Source of the DNA: Eleginops maclovinus
Taxonomy: Eukaryota; Chordata; Actinopteri; Perciformes; Eleginopidae
Direction: 5' to 3'
Length of the DNA stretch: 64,000 nt
Assembly: GCF_036324505.1 (NCBI RefSeq)
Contig: NC_086368.1
Location: 17,411,878 to 17,475,877 of the forward strand
In this document: positions 24,615 to 64,000 of the stretch, piece after piece
How the letters are laid out: the number at the start of each line of letters is the position of its first letter
How positions within the stretch are numbered: the stretch's first letter is position 1
Notes under the pieces: model-generated
The model's database searches: none
What the model was told of the DNA's origin: nothing
Seen by the model: only the letters and a program-made list of their open reading frames with translations
Position numbers and translations under genes: made by a program

Positions 24615-25786
24615 TTAGATTGCAGCAGGATGACATGAGGCAACAAGTTTGTGAAACTTATTTTTACTTAAATGTTGCTCAATGTGAAGGAAGCTTATGT
24701 TGCACGAGCAGATTCGCTTTAAGAGGATTTATGTGGGAACCCCACAGTATAGTCCAAAGTGTGAAGGGGATAAAGCTATTAACGCAAAACATTTTACACG
24801 TCACACTTAACACTGTGCACAATAACCTGCTCTGTACAACAGCTGATGCTGCAAAGCTTGTGCATTGTGAAAAGTTTTATTTCCAGGTCTTAATTCAGGC
24901 GGTGTTGAATCATTGTCTGTGTTCGACTTAGAAAATGTGCAAAAAAGGGCAGATTTGATTTTGAGAGGTAAAAATGTGTGAAATTAAGGAAACAGAAGGA
25001 AAAAAGATGGCACACAATCAAAGCAATGTGTGTGCAGCTTTATGATTTAAATAAAATCTCACTGCTTTGATGTTTTTGCCAAACAAGAAAAGTGTGACAT
25101 TTTCATACAAGCCAATCAAGACAATGACTGAATTCCCTGAAGTGTTTGCATTTTTCTCAATTTGCTGCTAACCCTTCTCTCGTTTCATAAGGATATTTTA
25201 ATAAAACAGTCAGGGATAATGAGAAAAAATATTACTATTATTACTGATCCTAAGGGGTGTCCTCTGGGGGATTCAACACTTATATTTGTTCATGTCGCTT
25301 TAACAAATGTCATATTGACTAAAAAGTTCTCACCCAGAAGAGAGCATGGCAGTTGACCTTCATGGTCCTCTCTATCATTTCATCAGGACAGTCAAACATG
25401 CGCTCCCCAGCCACCACTCCAGCGTTGTTCACCAGCATTGTAACGTCCCGGCCCAGGTCCCTCCTAACAAGCTCTGCGCTACGATACACATCCTCCCTGT
25501 TGGTCACATCCACCGTGTACGTGTACGCCTTGCCCCCCTTCTCCCGCACCAGCTTGGCTGTCTGTTCGTTGGAACTGCTGTTGATGTCCCAAAGCACAAC
25601 CTCTGCCCCATGCTTGGTGAATTCCTGAGCAAAGATCTGACCCAGGCCTCCACCTGCTCCTGTGATCAGCACAAGCTCCCCATCAATGGGCTTGGTGCGT
25701 GGGCGCAGGATGATCCGTATAGAGTTGCGAATGATGAAGTAAATCACATCCAGCACCATCATCTGGAGGTCCATTAGAAAAATCAT
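23189..25786 (-). CDS. rdh10b: Retinol dehydrogenase 10-type short-chain dehydrogenase
   Basis: Membrane-bound SDR that oxidises retinol to retinal, the rate-limiting first step of retinoic-acid synthesis, in ER/microsomal membranes. Exons in gene order: 25334-25786, 24433-24531, 24135-24280, 23414-23548, 23189-23306; 951 nt, 316 aa. An N-terminal hydrophobic anchor (about residues 5-27) precedes the cofactor motif TGAGGGLG (42-49), NNAG (120-123), catalytic Ser173, and YCASK with Tyr186 and Lys190. Hallmarks shared with RDH10 are [26 protein letters not shown] and the C-terminal [14 protein letters not shown]. It lacks the roughly 25-residue insertion that human RDH10 has after WDIN..SNEET, as I recall for the fish rdh10b form. 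SDR16C5 is a worse fit because it lacks CMYPFI. The a/b suffix is from memory. It is tail-to-tail with stau1 and head-to-head with sbspon. Confidence 0.92.
23700..23951 (+). mobile_element. tRNA-derived SINE (fish type) in rdh10b intron 4
   Basis: Begins GACGGTGGCTGTAGGAGTAT (A-box-like), has GAGGTTGTGTGTTCGATCCC (B-box-like), then a central body (GGCAAGATACCTAACCCCGA; GTGTGTGAATGGG) and a 3' end GTAGCGCTATATAAATACAG followed by TCCATTTAT. This order is that of a very abundant teleost SINE. It is inserted opposite to the host gene, between exons 5 and 4. Substitutions and a shortened middle show it is an old copy. Not a functional tRNA gene. Confidence 0.75.
24537..24612. repeat. Microsatellite (AC)38, abutting a splice acceptor
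   Basis: 76 bp of perfect AC repeat, which is (GT)38 on the sense strand of rdh10b. It ends five bases before exon 2 of that gene, so it occupies the position of the polypyrimidine tract of intron 1. Confidence 0.97.
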
Positions 25787-26010
25787 CTTGATCTACTGTA
25801 CTGCTGAGGGTCTTGATTGTCGGAAAAAATGTCTCAGTAGTCTACAGTGGGTTAGACTTCCCACCTGTAAATGTGTTTCCTGCGACCTGACTTATTGTTA
25901 GATTTTGTGAGTGAGAAAGAAGCAGACAGCCAAGCTAGTGTTTTCCTCCTTCTGTGACCATAGGTCTCCGTCCGTGGTTTATTTAAACACTCTCCTCCCG
26001 GATTAGAGGA
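25787..26010 (-). promoter_or_regulatory. rdh10b 5' UTR and promoter region (candidate)
   Basis: Upstream of the rdh10b ATG on the minus strand. An AT-rich TTTAAATAAA lies near 25977-25986 inside a GC-richer block (GGGAGGAGAGTG upstream, CCACGGACGGAGACC downstream), a plausible TATA-like core promoter giving a 5' UTR of roughly 160 bases. No retinoic-acid response element was recognised. Inference from position. Confidence 0.35.
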
Positions 26011-28089
<2,079 letters not shown>

Positions 28090-28721
28090 ATTTAAAGTAA
28101 ACATACTATTTTACTGCGGTTTAAAGTGAAGGTGGATTTTTCTGTACATTTTTTCTGAACTGATGGTTTCTATAAAATGCCATCCAAATGTATCACAGTG
28201 AGGATTTTTTAAATTCTGTTTCTGCCACTCAGTACGCTTTGCTTTCTTACTCTAATGCTGTAGGCTAAGGCAACATCTCAATATTGTGTAATCTTTGGCA
28301 ATATAAAAGCGCATTTTCAGTGGGAGAACACTTTTTTTCTAGTATTCTTTCATGATGCTATGGGTAGATCAGGACATCAATGGATTGATGAGGCATGCAA
28401 ATGTTATAGTATCCTGTTGAAATAGTTATTAAGTACTTCACATAATAGTTTGGTTTATCTAAAGCTTGCCTCGTTTAACTTAAATAGTGACCATTTGTCA
28501 TTACTTTTAGTTTAGTGGGCCACTTGTCATACCTTCAGTAGTAAACTGTTCCTTTAAGAGATACTGAGTTGACACATGAATAACTTCCAACTCACTGATC
28601 AGTGCCTCAACTTGGTGGCTGACCTGACCAGAGTTAACAGAAACTTAAACAGGACTTTAAAACAGTTATGGTGAATAACTTCAGACAGGGTAATTAGTAA
28701 GTCGTTAAAATAGTTGCAAAT

Positions 28722-31595
<2,874 letters not shown>

Positions 31596-31856
31596 CATCC
31601 TGCTTCCTTCTGTTATCCCCCCTCCTGTACACATATTTTCAGACTCATCTACTGTATAAAGAACAATCAGCCAGAATAATTAACCGGTTCTGTTTAAGAG
31701 TTCTGGTCAATGCTCAATTGTGCCTTCTTCTCCAGATGAGTGCAACTACATGTAGATGTTTTTTTTTTTGAATGGCTGAATATTTGTCGATGAAAACTGC
31801 TATTTTCTTTTCAGAATCCAATGCATTTGTTGTCCTTACTGCTCACCAAACATTTT

Positions 31857-31862
31857 AATAAA
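31857..31862 (+). terminator. sbspon polyadenylation signal AATAAA
   Basis: Canonical AATAAA 261 bases after the sbspon stop codon, in an AT-rich 3' UTR. It sets a 3' end near 31880. Confidence 0.6.
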
Positions 31863-34228
31863 ACATATTTTATTTTTAGTTTGCATCAACAACAGCAAAT
31901 GAACAGCAACAAAAGAAAGTCAGAAATCCTAATCAAAATGTAAAGTGATCTGATTTATTTCATTGTAATCATCCAAGGGAAATGTCGCTTTTGTTGAGAA
32001 ATAGAAATATCTTGGGACATTGAGACACTTTTTTTACATGACAAGTACTGGCTCTGTGTGAATCACAACCAGTCACAACGCCAAAGTTACAACATGCACA
32101 GAACAATAAAACATTGATACAGAAACAACAGCATAGAAAGTCAACAGGTAAAAATGTTTTTTCTTTTTTTTTTACAAAACAGACAGCCTCGGGACCTACA
32201 AACAACATCGTATAAGAGCTGGCTAAGGTCTTTCAAATAACTTTTTTAATTTCCCTGGAAACAGTGTACTTTACAAAGACTGATGGCTTAGGCAAGGTTG
32301 GGGTCAATTCCACTGAGAGCTTAAAACATTGAAAAAATATAGATTATGATTTAATTTGTACTGGTTTTTATTTACGTCATGCTGTAATACTGGTTCCTTT
32401 TACAGTGTAATGTGTTATTTGTGTTTATGTTTAACAAGGCATTCTGAATCGACCCCAACCCTGTAATACAGTGTTAGATTCAGAGTAAATTGGGCTACTT
32501 GCTAAAGCAGTGGTTCTCACTGGGTTTTAGAAACTACCACATGTCCTTGAAAAGGGTCCTATGGGGTTCTAACAAAAAAATACGAAAGACTTAAACCTCT
32601 CTAAACAAATTTAGCAGCTAGAGCGACAACCAAGTTCTATTGTAAGTTAACTTACGTAAACTAAACGCATTTACTGTACAGTCGGGAGTCTTGTTATGGA
32701 AACGTTTATGAATCTGTGCTCTTCTTTTTAGTTTGTGTCAATAAATGAGAAATAAAACAAGTAACTTGATTGTGTTTTCTTCATCAAGAATAATGGCTTA
32801 GTTTGACTTTCTCAGTAGGGATATCAGTGAAATTAAAATCTCTTTTGGAATAAATAAAAACAAGGATGACATACATTTAAAAAATGACCAAATAAATATT
32901 TTGTTGTATTTTGGTGGTATTATGTCACAGTATCGCAGTCTAGGTATGAAATCACAACATCATGCTTGATGTTTCTTTAGCACTCAAGCTTAAGAGTATC
33001 AATACTAGTGTAAGGATTTAAATACTTGCTTTTTGTCGATGCACATGGTTGCGCTATTGTGTAATATCTTCCTATAATAAATCTCAGTTCTCCACAATAG
33101 TGCATGCTATCTATTTATGAAATATTGATTGTCATCGTTGTTTAGAGATATTTCAGTGAAACATGGTCCCTGACAACCGTAATAGAAATCCTAAATGATG
33201 GGACAGAAGCTCACAGGATTCTTCAGGAAAGGTTATGTGATCTGAATGCCCTTTATCGTAGCGTTGCAAATGAAACTTAATCAATCATTTTCTGTAATGA
33301 TGTAAAGAGCTTACTTATTTTGAAATCCACGCTGGAAATTATGTGAAACAGGGAAATGGATATTTGCGTGCATTGGCTTTGACTTTCATAACATAAAGAC
33401 ACATATCTAATGGAGCTTACATGAAACAGGTCGGTACTCCAAATGTTTGTCAAGGACGATTTTGTTTAACCAAAATTAAATAAAATAGACTAAGCTTGCA
33501 TTTTCAACATGATTTCATTAGATAATTGAACTTGCCACTTCCACCTTGCAATGGAATTATGAAGAATTATACAAGTTTATTGTGAAAAGACAATCTATAA
33601 ATATAATCAACGGAGCAGCCATTCACAACATGTTTTTAGGGAGACATTAAAAACTGATTCACTCTGAATTTCACCAAAGGCCATTTGGAAACTGTTGCAG
33701 TCAATTGTTTTGCCACACGCCTTTTACTTGTATTAAAAATTGTATCCTTTCATTTAGTTACACCTTTTAGCAGACAACCAATTTGTGCCATTGTTTTCCT
33801 TTTTGTGATCTTAACTTCTAAAGTAAACGGATACTGTAGATTATGTGCCACAAAGGACAATGATAAGAAATTATAAGAACATGAATTAAACAAATATTGT
33901 GTATCATACATAGTGTATGCAGCTGCATAACATGAATTTATCACTATCAATCCTTGACTAATTATATAAAAAATAAGATCCATAAAATGCTCTTCCCATC
34001 ACTCACTTCTCAGCATTAAATGAGGGTTCACTCCCTATAAAATCACATGTTTGAGTAATCCCTATATCTCATATGATGAAGGTATAACCTGTGTTACTGC
34101 TGTATGTGAGAGTAAGAACTGCAGATAAAGTATTTAGTGAAAAGAAGCAGGATTCGCCCAACATGCATTCATTTCCAAACAGTTCATTCCTTTCCATTAC
34201 TGCTCTAATGTTCTGGCTGTACAGCTAG

Positions 34229-34381
<153 letters not shown>

Positions 34382-35271
34382 AGTTTTCTCTGCCTCTCAA
34401 AGCCATTGTTATTCCTTTCACACCTCAGCTCCTCTCACTATCGGAGAGCAATATGAAATGGTTCAACTCTGCGATTAAAACAGAAAAGAAATCCGGATGT
34501 GTGATTAGATTCTTGACAAACACACAAAAAAAATGCATGACGATCACCTTCTGTTGACTTTTGTATTAAATGGTATACTCAACACCGACTTGTATTAAAG
34601 AGCAATATCTTCCACCAGTGTATCTTAGACAGGAAGCTTCTTCAGTTTCCTCTGAGTTTTTTTTTGTTGACTAATGTTGTTAAAGTTACAGACAATTATG
34701 TTTAGAGAAAACTGCTGTTGAGAAATTTGAATGCATTACAAACATTTCATAATTGAAATCCCATTTAAAGAGGCTGAGTGAGGACCAGTGGGTTGTTAAC
34801 CCTTTATAGTTACCCTGCTCATGTAAGAATGTTCTATTTAGGAGTGAAGACGATCTTAATAAATTATTTAATTAACATTTTTTAAGTTCAGGATTTTGGT
34901 TAAAATACAGCACATTTGTCCCTCTATATTCTGGGTTTTGGTTGTTACATGAGACTGTTTCTCTGCCATGTTGAAATACAAACAGATAATAAACAATGCA
35001 TTGTTGAGAGTTGTAGTATTTATGGAATACTACAGAGATTTAACACATGAACATAACAAGGCATCATACTGTTGCTTCAGTACTGATAAATATGCACAGT
35101 GAGAAGTGGCTCTGGTAACAGGTGTCTACTGTGCATACCTGTCACTTTATTGGTACATGCCTGTGTGTGTGTTCATGTGTATGTGTTAAGCATACATTAA
35201 ATGCAATCAGACTTTGCCGCCCAATTAACAAACCTTTGCTGAGCTGCAGCCAGCCTTAAAAGACGGCTGCT

Positions 35272-35285
35272 GTCGCCATGGAAAC
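35272..35285. promoter_or_regulatory. RFX X-box-like motif
   Basis: GTCGCCATGGAAAC fits the RFX palindromic consensus GTHNYYATRRNAAC. It lies about 1.4 kb downstream of the kcnb1 stop codon. Motif match only. Confidence 0.25.
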
Positions 35286-36673
35286 TAAATGTATCGATGT
35301 ATCCTTAAAATGTTTTTTCATGCCTGTGTGTGTCATTAGTGGGTGTGTGTGCTCATGCATGAGTTTTATCAGGTCCGCATTTACAACTGACGTGACTACA
35401 TATAATGTTAACCTGGCAGAGTATATTTAGAGCCTTTAAAGTTTGTTTGACGATTAAAGGAGCAAAGTACGGATGGTTTATTTCCATTATCTGAGAGTGT
35501 GATTACATTAGATGCTTTTGTGTTGGTCAAAAGAAGGCCAATGCATGCTGAACATCTGCTCCTGCTGTAAAGAAAAAACGATATAATTGGATTTTTATAC
35601 ATTTCATTTTTCAAAGCATCTCATGTTTTTGTATGTTGACTGGTTGGATGCATGCATGCTTCATAAATGTGCGCTTTATGCAGCAGTCAAGCTTATTATT
35701 TTAGGCTCCTATGTTAGCCCATATAAAAAATGATTGGTCCACTACCACTGCCAACCCTTAAAATAATAATGGGGTGCTAGGATAATATTCACAGGTCAAT
35801 ATTTGAAAGTATCATCCATTCTCACCGTGTCATGATAGCATAGGGAATAGCAAAATACTGTTCAAGAAAGAGTGTTCAGTTTAATGGATGATGGGCTGGA
35901 GCTTTTGATAACTGCTGCTGTGCCAAGACATTGAACCTTTCTCCAGATTATTCTTCACGTATGAATATGACACAGCAGACTAGCAAATTACATTTATTTA
36001 TAAGGGACTTTCTCTTAGCTATATAAAAATAAATCAAGTAAGACAATCTCAAGAGTGTGTATCAATGAATTACCATTAGATCACCCATCTACATTCACAC
36101 TCACTCACACACATGCACACATACCCTTACAGTATATGCAGACATGCACAACCCTACAAATGTATATGACTAAGGCCAGTTTTGGGATTGGAGGGCACAA
36201 GTAAGTAGCTTATAGGCTCCTGTATCTCCAAGACTACAAAATGAACTGGGAATCAGTAATGGGATAGCTGGCAGCTAGGATTTCTTTCCTGGAGAGTTTA
36301 GAGATATCCCCCTGCCGCTTAAACACACCACATTTCTCTGACGACTCTGATTCCACGGGTATCTCTGAACAGACCCGTAGGTTACCTGGGAGTGCTCTTT
36401 TGTTTTGTGTAATACCACTAGTAGGAATGAGTTGAAGGAGGGGCAGTGACATTCTCCAATTTTGAAGTTTTTTTTCTCCCAGAGTTTTCACCACACCTGT
36501 TGACCCTGAGCGTAGTGCCCTATGGCATGCTCAGATAATTTGTGAAATGTTTTGGTGAGATCCTTTGTCTATTCCTCTCTGTCTCTGGATAAGATAGTGT
36601 TTTTAGTCTGGTGGATGTCTCCATCATAAACACTCTGCTCCAGCTCCCTGTTTATTTCTGCTGCACTTGTGCC

Positions 36674-59100
<22,427 letters not shown>

Positions 59101-59479
59101 GATGACTTTAGGTTGAGGAATCAGACAAACATCCAGGGCTATGGACTACAGTTGGTCCTGTTTTCTTTCATTATTGTATCTAAAAGATGCAAAAAATAAA
59201 CAGAAGCAAATCATTAGTACTCTATGATTGCCCTAAAATGTCCAGGTTCACACCTTAATCATTCGGCTTTGAAGTTATATTATATCAGGTCTAGGCCCCA
59301 GGGCCAGGTCACAAGAGACTTAAGAACTAAAGTGAAAAAAAGAGGAAATATATTAGTTGCAAAAACATACTTAGATTTTTCTGGTTTCCTAATATTTGCT
59401 TTTTCATTATGAAGTATTGGATACTCTACTATTTCAAGGAGTGTTTTTTGTATCCTAGACATACCTGTTTTTTTTTAAA

Positions 59480-59648
59480 GATATTTTTGGGGGGCTTTTT
59501 GCGTTTAATCGGATAGGACAGTGGAGAGTGACAGGAAAGTGGGAGAGAGAGTCAGGGTGGGATCCGGAAAGGACCACGGGTCAAGAATTGAACCCGGGTC
59601 GCTGGCGTACAGTGCAGGTGCCCCAGCCAGTTGCACCACAGCCGGACA
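59480..59648 (-). mobile_element. tRNA-derived SINE, minus orientation
   Basis: On the minus strand the head reads CCGGCTGTGGTGCAACTGGC, then GACCCGGGTTCAATTCTTGA (B-box-like), followed by GTGGTCCTTTCCGGATCCC and CTCTCTCTCCCACTTTCCTG. This order, with GGGTCGCTGGCGTACAGTGC on the plus strand, is a familiar teleost repeat of SINE type. It ends in a T/A-rich stretch on the left. It lies about 0.4 kb upstream of the kcnb1 start codon. Confidence 0.65.
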
Positions 59649-60574
59649 TACCTGTTTTATCAACATACCTGAATATAGTGAAATATGTATCATATTAAAT
59701 TCCTAAATCAACAGTAAATTTACACTTATAAATAATTTCTTGTGACTTATGTAAGATTGTAAATAGTAGGTGCAAAGGCAGAGAAAAAGAACAGACATTT
59801 GTTTGAATTATTATTTCAGGTTAGAAAATTATTTCCTGAGTGGGATTCTCAGATTGGGTTTTGAAGAAAAAGAAGAAAGAAACTGTAGACACATTAAGTA
59901 AAAACATATTTTGTAATTATTACTGTTCCGTTATTGGTGAAACAGTTATGGGAAGAACACTATTTGAATGGAAGCCTAATTCAATATTGAATTGTCATCC
60001 AAACCTACTTTTCCGCCAATATAAAAACGACTTTAAAACCCCTGGGAACCCAGCATGAAACTGCAGGCTGCTTTAGACAATCATTTAAAATCATTTGTTT
60101 AAAGGGCTCCAGCAAGGGGAGTGAAATTTAGCTCTGACAAACTGTATTATTATCTCAGGATTTTCAACAGATCAATTGCTGTTATCACACCATCTATGGT
60201 TTCATTTTCTATAAATTATATTTTTAATCATGTCCTTAATCTACAATAAATATACTCTAAGATGTGGGTTCTTGAGATGACTCCCACCAGATATCAGTCT
60301 GAAGAATCTTAACATTTCTATTTGGGGCTGAGTACAAAAACATTTGGGAACCATGACTAAAACCTTATTGAATTATTCCCACCAAATCCTTGAAAAACGG
60401 ACTTAATAATATTTTTGCAAGGCCTCTTCTCTATAGGAACAGATGTGATGTTATAACCAACAATAACATAGTTTTCTTAATGAGTGTTTGGGTTGATCAC
60501 TGCCCGTGTGACGCCCATGCAGTGCTGTGGGTGGGGACGCAGGACACCACAGTGATGAGTGTGGCACAAAGTGA

Positions 60575-60619
60575 GTGCTGTCCACTCTAATGGTGCTGAA
60601 ACACCAGGAAGCGCTGTTC
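60575..60619. promoter_or_regulatory. Candidate REST/NRSF (RE1) site with expanded spacing
   Basis: AGTGCTGTCC at 60575-60584 (8 of 10 to the right half-site read in reverse) is followed after 8 bases by GGTGCTGAA at 60592-60600 (perfect left half-site in reverse). The order is canonical but the spacer is 8 rather than 2 bases, inside the known expanded RE1 range. A second right-half-like AGCGCTGTTC follows at 60610-60619. It lies 1.5 kb upstream of the start codon of kcnb1, a neuronal channel gene and plausible REST target. Confidence 0.42.
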
Positions 60620-61587
60620 ACTGCCTGAATCACGGCGAGCTCCCATGGGGGGAGGCAAGCTGACTCTGAGAAGAAAAAATATAGCTCTCCTGTAGAAACG
60701 TACGTCCCCAAAATCATCTTATTCTGACATGATACGTGGCAAGGGCTGCACATTTTTGCATGCTGATTATTATTTTGTTTATATTTGATGAGAGCTTGGA
60801 AGCCCTAAACACCTCGGGCCTTAAGATATGATCATTGCTCGCTGTCACACAAAGTTTCTAACACTTTAACAACACAATCAGGCCTGAGCAATATGTCAAC
60901 ATAATTACAAAAAAAACCAAAAACGTAGGAAATAATAACAGGAGCACAGGATATATGAGGATGGAGACATTGTTATGTAGGCTTTAGAGCATGCAGTAAC
61001 AGGCTGCGGGAAGCAGGGAAAATAAATGTTAATTTCAAGGATCCTCCACCCTGCTGTTTTCTTGAAATTAAGGCTTCGATAACATAATTCAGCCATAAAC
61101 CAAACACTATAAAAAACACAATACCATACAAACTGTGCTATTATACGCAGTTTAATTGAGACTAAAGATAATCTTATTGACATTTTGAATCATCTACAAC
61201 TGCAATATTGTGAATGCAAATCATCGTTAAGCATTTCTCTGTTTTTCGGAGGCTGCCTGCTCCATATTGGTGCAGTTGTAATGCACTGTAGTCTTATATA
61301 CCATTGACAAAACATTCCAATTGATATGTTACATACAATGTAAGTGAAAAGATGGAAATAAGCTTCAATAAATACCGTAGTGAGTTGTTGTCATCCTGCA
61401 CTAAATCAAACCAGCACGTAGCGCTCTGTGAACAAACAATCCGCTGGCACAAACCGAGATGAAGCATTAGCATTTAAAAAAGGAGGCGTCGTTATTGGTT
61501 TACTATTGCCAGGGTCTAACCCAATCCATTTCCCCCTCCTCTGCCTCCGACATGGCAGAGATTTCCTCAGCACGATCTACTGCTCAC

Positions 61588-61770
61588 CCGCCGGTTTCCT
61601 GCTCTGCATTTCGCATCAGTGGTTCGCACGACGATCAACAAGTATGCCGAGAGCCCATTCGGACACACTATCTGTGTTTCCCAGTCAGCTGTGCGAGGAG
61701 GCGCCGCATCCCTCTGAAGGTGGATCCATGGCAGCCCAGCGCTCTCTTCCACATCTTATTAACTCTTTCA
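61588..61770 (-). promoter_or_regulatory. Candidate kcnb1 promoter / non-coding exon 1
   Basis: The most CpG-rich stretch upstream of kcnb1 (GCGGCGCC and several CGs). On the minus strand it ends AAACCGGCGG with a donor-like GTGAGC at 61587-61582. A CCAAT box on the minus strand (ATTGG at 61494-61498 on plus) lies downstream, so the start position is uncertain. Assigned to kcnb1 by position only. Confidence 0.3.
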
Positions 61771-62147
61771 GCACCGCCTGTATGTACAACCTGAAATAAT
61801 GGCTACTGTTGTTGTCTTGAGGAAAGAGTGTACTGTAAGAAAAATAGCGGAATGGAATGAAAACATAAACAAATATTAAAATACTTGTATGATCTCGGGT
61901 TGTATGGTTAAAAAGCACCTCAGCAACAATATGAGCCACAATCAATGGTCAATGTTGATTTATGTGGATATAAGAATACCCCTACATTACGTGAATGCAT
62001 GAATAAAGTAGTAACAATAGCAAGAAACCTACTGGAAATTTAAATTGTGAATGATATATTACATTATTGGACTGTTAAACTGTAGTTAGTTTGAACTATT
62101 TCCTATAAGGTTGGGTAGTTCATTCATTTGACCATATGGTAGACCAT

Positions 62148-62245
62148 TGGTTCCCGAGCTATTGATCAAGGCCTTCCAAAGGGTGACAAGACAAATCTGG
62201 GGACATAGGAGACATGAAATCTCCTTTACTTCCCCTTCAGGTCCC
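62148..62245 (+). repeat. Degraded interspersed repeat fragment
   Basis: The order TTGGTTCCCGAGCTATTGAT, CCTTCCAAAGGGTGACAAGA, CAAATCTGGGG and GAGACATGA resembles a widespread fish DNA-transposon-derived repeat beginning GGTTCCCAACCT with AAAGGGTC.CGAGA in its middle (from memory). Too diverged for family assignment. Confidence 0.4.
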
Positions 62246-62455
62246 TTTTCAGATTGTGAGCTGGACGTTTTTCAATTTCTGTAAGTTGAAAACAGGACCA
62301 TGGAGCTTTCAAAGTAGTTTTGACAAAATCCTACTGTATGTTTATGGTCTAAACATCCAAATAAAATAAAACAATAGGCTTAACATAGTTTTGAGGGAAG
62401 CATAGAGTGTATGGAGGAAAAATACAAAACCAGAAGCATGACAGAATCTTTACTT

Positions 62456-62461
62456 TTTATT
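62456..62461 (-). terminator. ptgis polyadenylation signal AATAAA
   Basis: AATAAA on the minus strand 154 bases after the ptgis stop codon. It sets the 3' end near 62440. Confidence 0.55.
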
Positions 62462-62614
62462 GAAAATATTAATAACAATCAATAAAAAAATATGCAGAGT
62501 GAATAAAACGCGATAAACGAATAAATAGTGCTACAGTAGAATAATATAATAACATAATTAAAAGCTAGATCAATCAAAAGTTTAAAGTTATTTACAGTTA
62601 ATCAAATTATCAAG

Positions 62615-64000
<1,386 letters not shown>

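Larger units (their letters stand above)
59649..62439. other. kcnb1 upstream / ptgis 3' intergenic region
   Basis: No coding exon seen. It should contain the kcnb1 promoter and non-coding 5' exon. A REST-like half-site cluster (60575-60619), a GC-richer block with a donor (61588-61770) and a degraded repeat (about 62148-62245) are listed separately; the rest shows nothing recognisable. Confidence 0.5.

Noticed and set aside
24335..24646. Open frames of Cys-Val or His-Thr repeats
   Set aside because: They are translations of the (AC)n/(GT)n microsatellite; the real coding content is the 99-nt rdh10b exon 2 beside it. The same holds for frames at 30430-30770, 34197-34421, 44952-45236 and 57440-57721.
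23189..25786. SDR16C5 (RDHE2) identity
   Set aside because: The C-terminal DKCMYPFI and FSTA.VEDYCASKF fit RDH10; SDR16C5 has neither.

Overview
This is animal nuclear DNA from a ray-finned (teleost) fish. The genes are split by GT-AG introns, the intergenic sequence is AT-rich, there are long perfect CA/GT and GA microsatellites, tRNA-derived fish-type SINE fragments and a Tc1-type transposon, and every recognisable protein is a vertebrate orthologue. There is no prokaryotic content, so no operons, ribosome binding sites or CRISPR arrays are expected or seen.

Layout, left to right. (1) 1-3.4 kb: the start-codon exon of a CaM kinase I gene (camk1, minus strand, running off the left edge) and a possible upstream non-coding exon with a CRE. 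(2) 3.4-14.7 kb: pbrm1 (polybromo, PBAF chromatin remodeller), plus strand, 29 coding exons, complete apart from a one-base frameshift in bromodomain 5. (3) 14.9-22.0 kb: stau1 (Staufen dsRNA-binding protein), plus strand, 14 coding exons, 695 codons. (4) 23.2-26.0 kb: an RDH10-type retinol dehydrogenase (rdh10b-like), minus strand, 5 exons, 316 aa. (5) 28.7-31.9 kb: sbspon-like secreted somatomedin-B/thrombospondin-1 protein, plus strand, 5 exons, 274 aa. (6) 36.7-59.1 kb: kcnb1 (Kv2.1 delayed-rectifier K+ channel), minus strand, two coding exons separated by a 19.9-kb intron that carries a nearly intact 1.6-kb Tc1 element and three microsatellites. (7) 62.4-64 kb: the last three exons of ptgis (prostacyclin synthase, CYP8A1), minus strand, running off the right edge.

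The genes share no pathway; their order is informative historically. STAU1, KCNB1 and PTGIS lie together on human 20q13, whereas RDH10 and SBSPON lie on human 8q beside STAU2 and KCNB2. The window therefore looks like one copy of an ancient (2R) duplicated block that kept rdh10 and sbspon copies absent from the human 20q block. camk1 and pbrm1 belong to human chromosome 3p, so a junction between two human-type blocks falls in the few hundred bases between pbrm1 and stau1.

No undescribed biological system was found. The best leads are: two genes whose 3' splice sites are built on (TG)n repeats (rdh10b intron 1, sbspon intron 3); an expanded REST/NRSF half-site cluster upstream of kcnb1; the pbrm1 frameshift; a His in place of the expected Asn in bromodomain 6; and a young Tc1 copy with only two in-frame stops.
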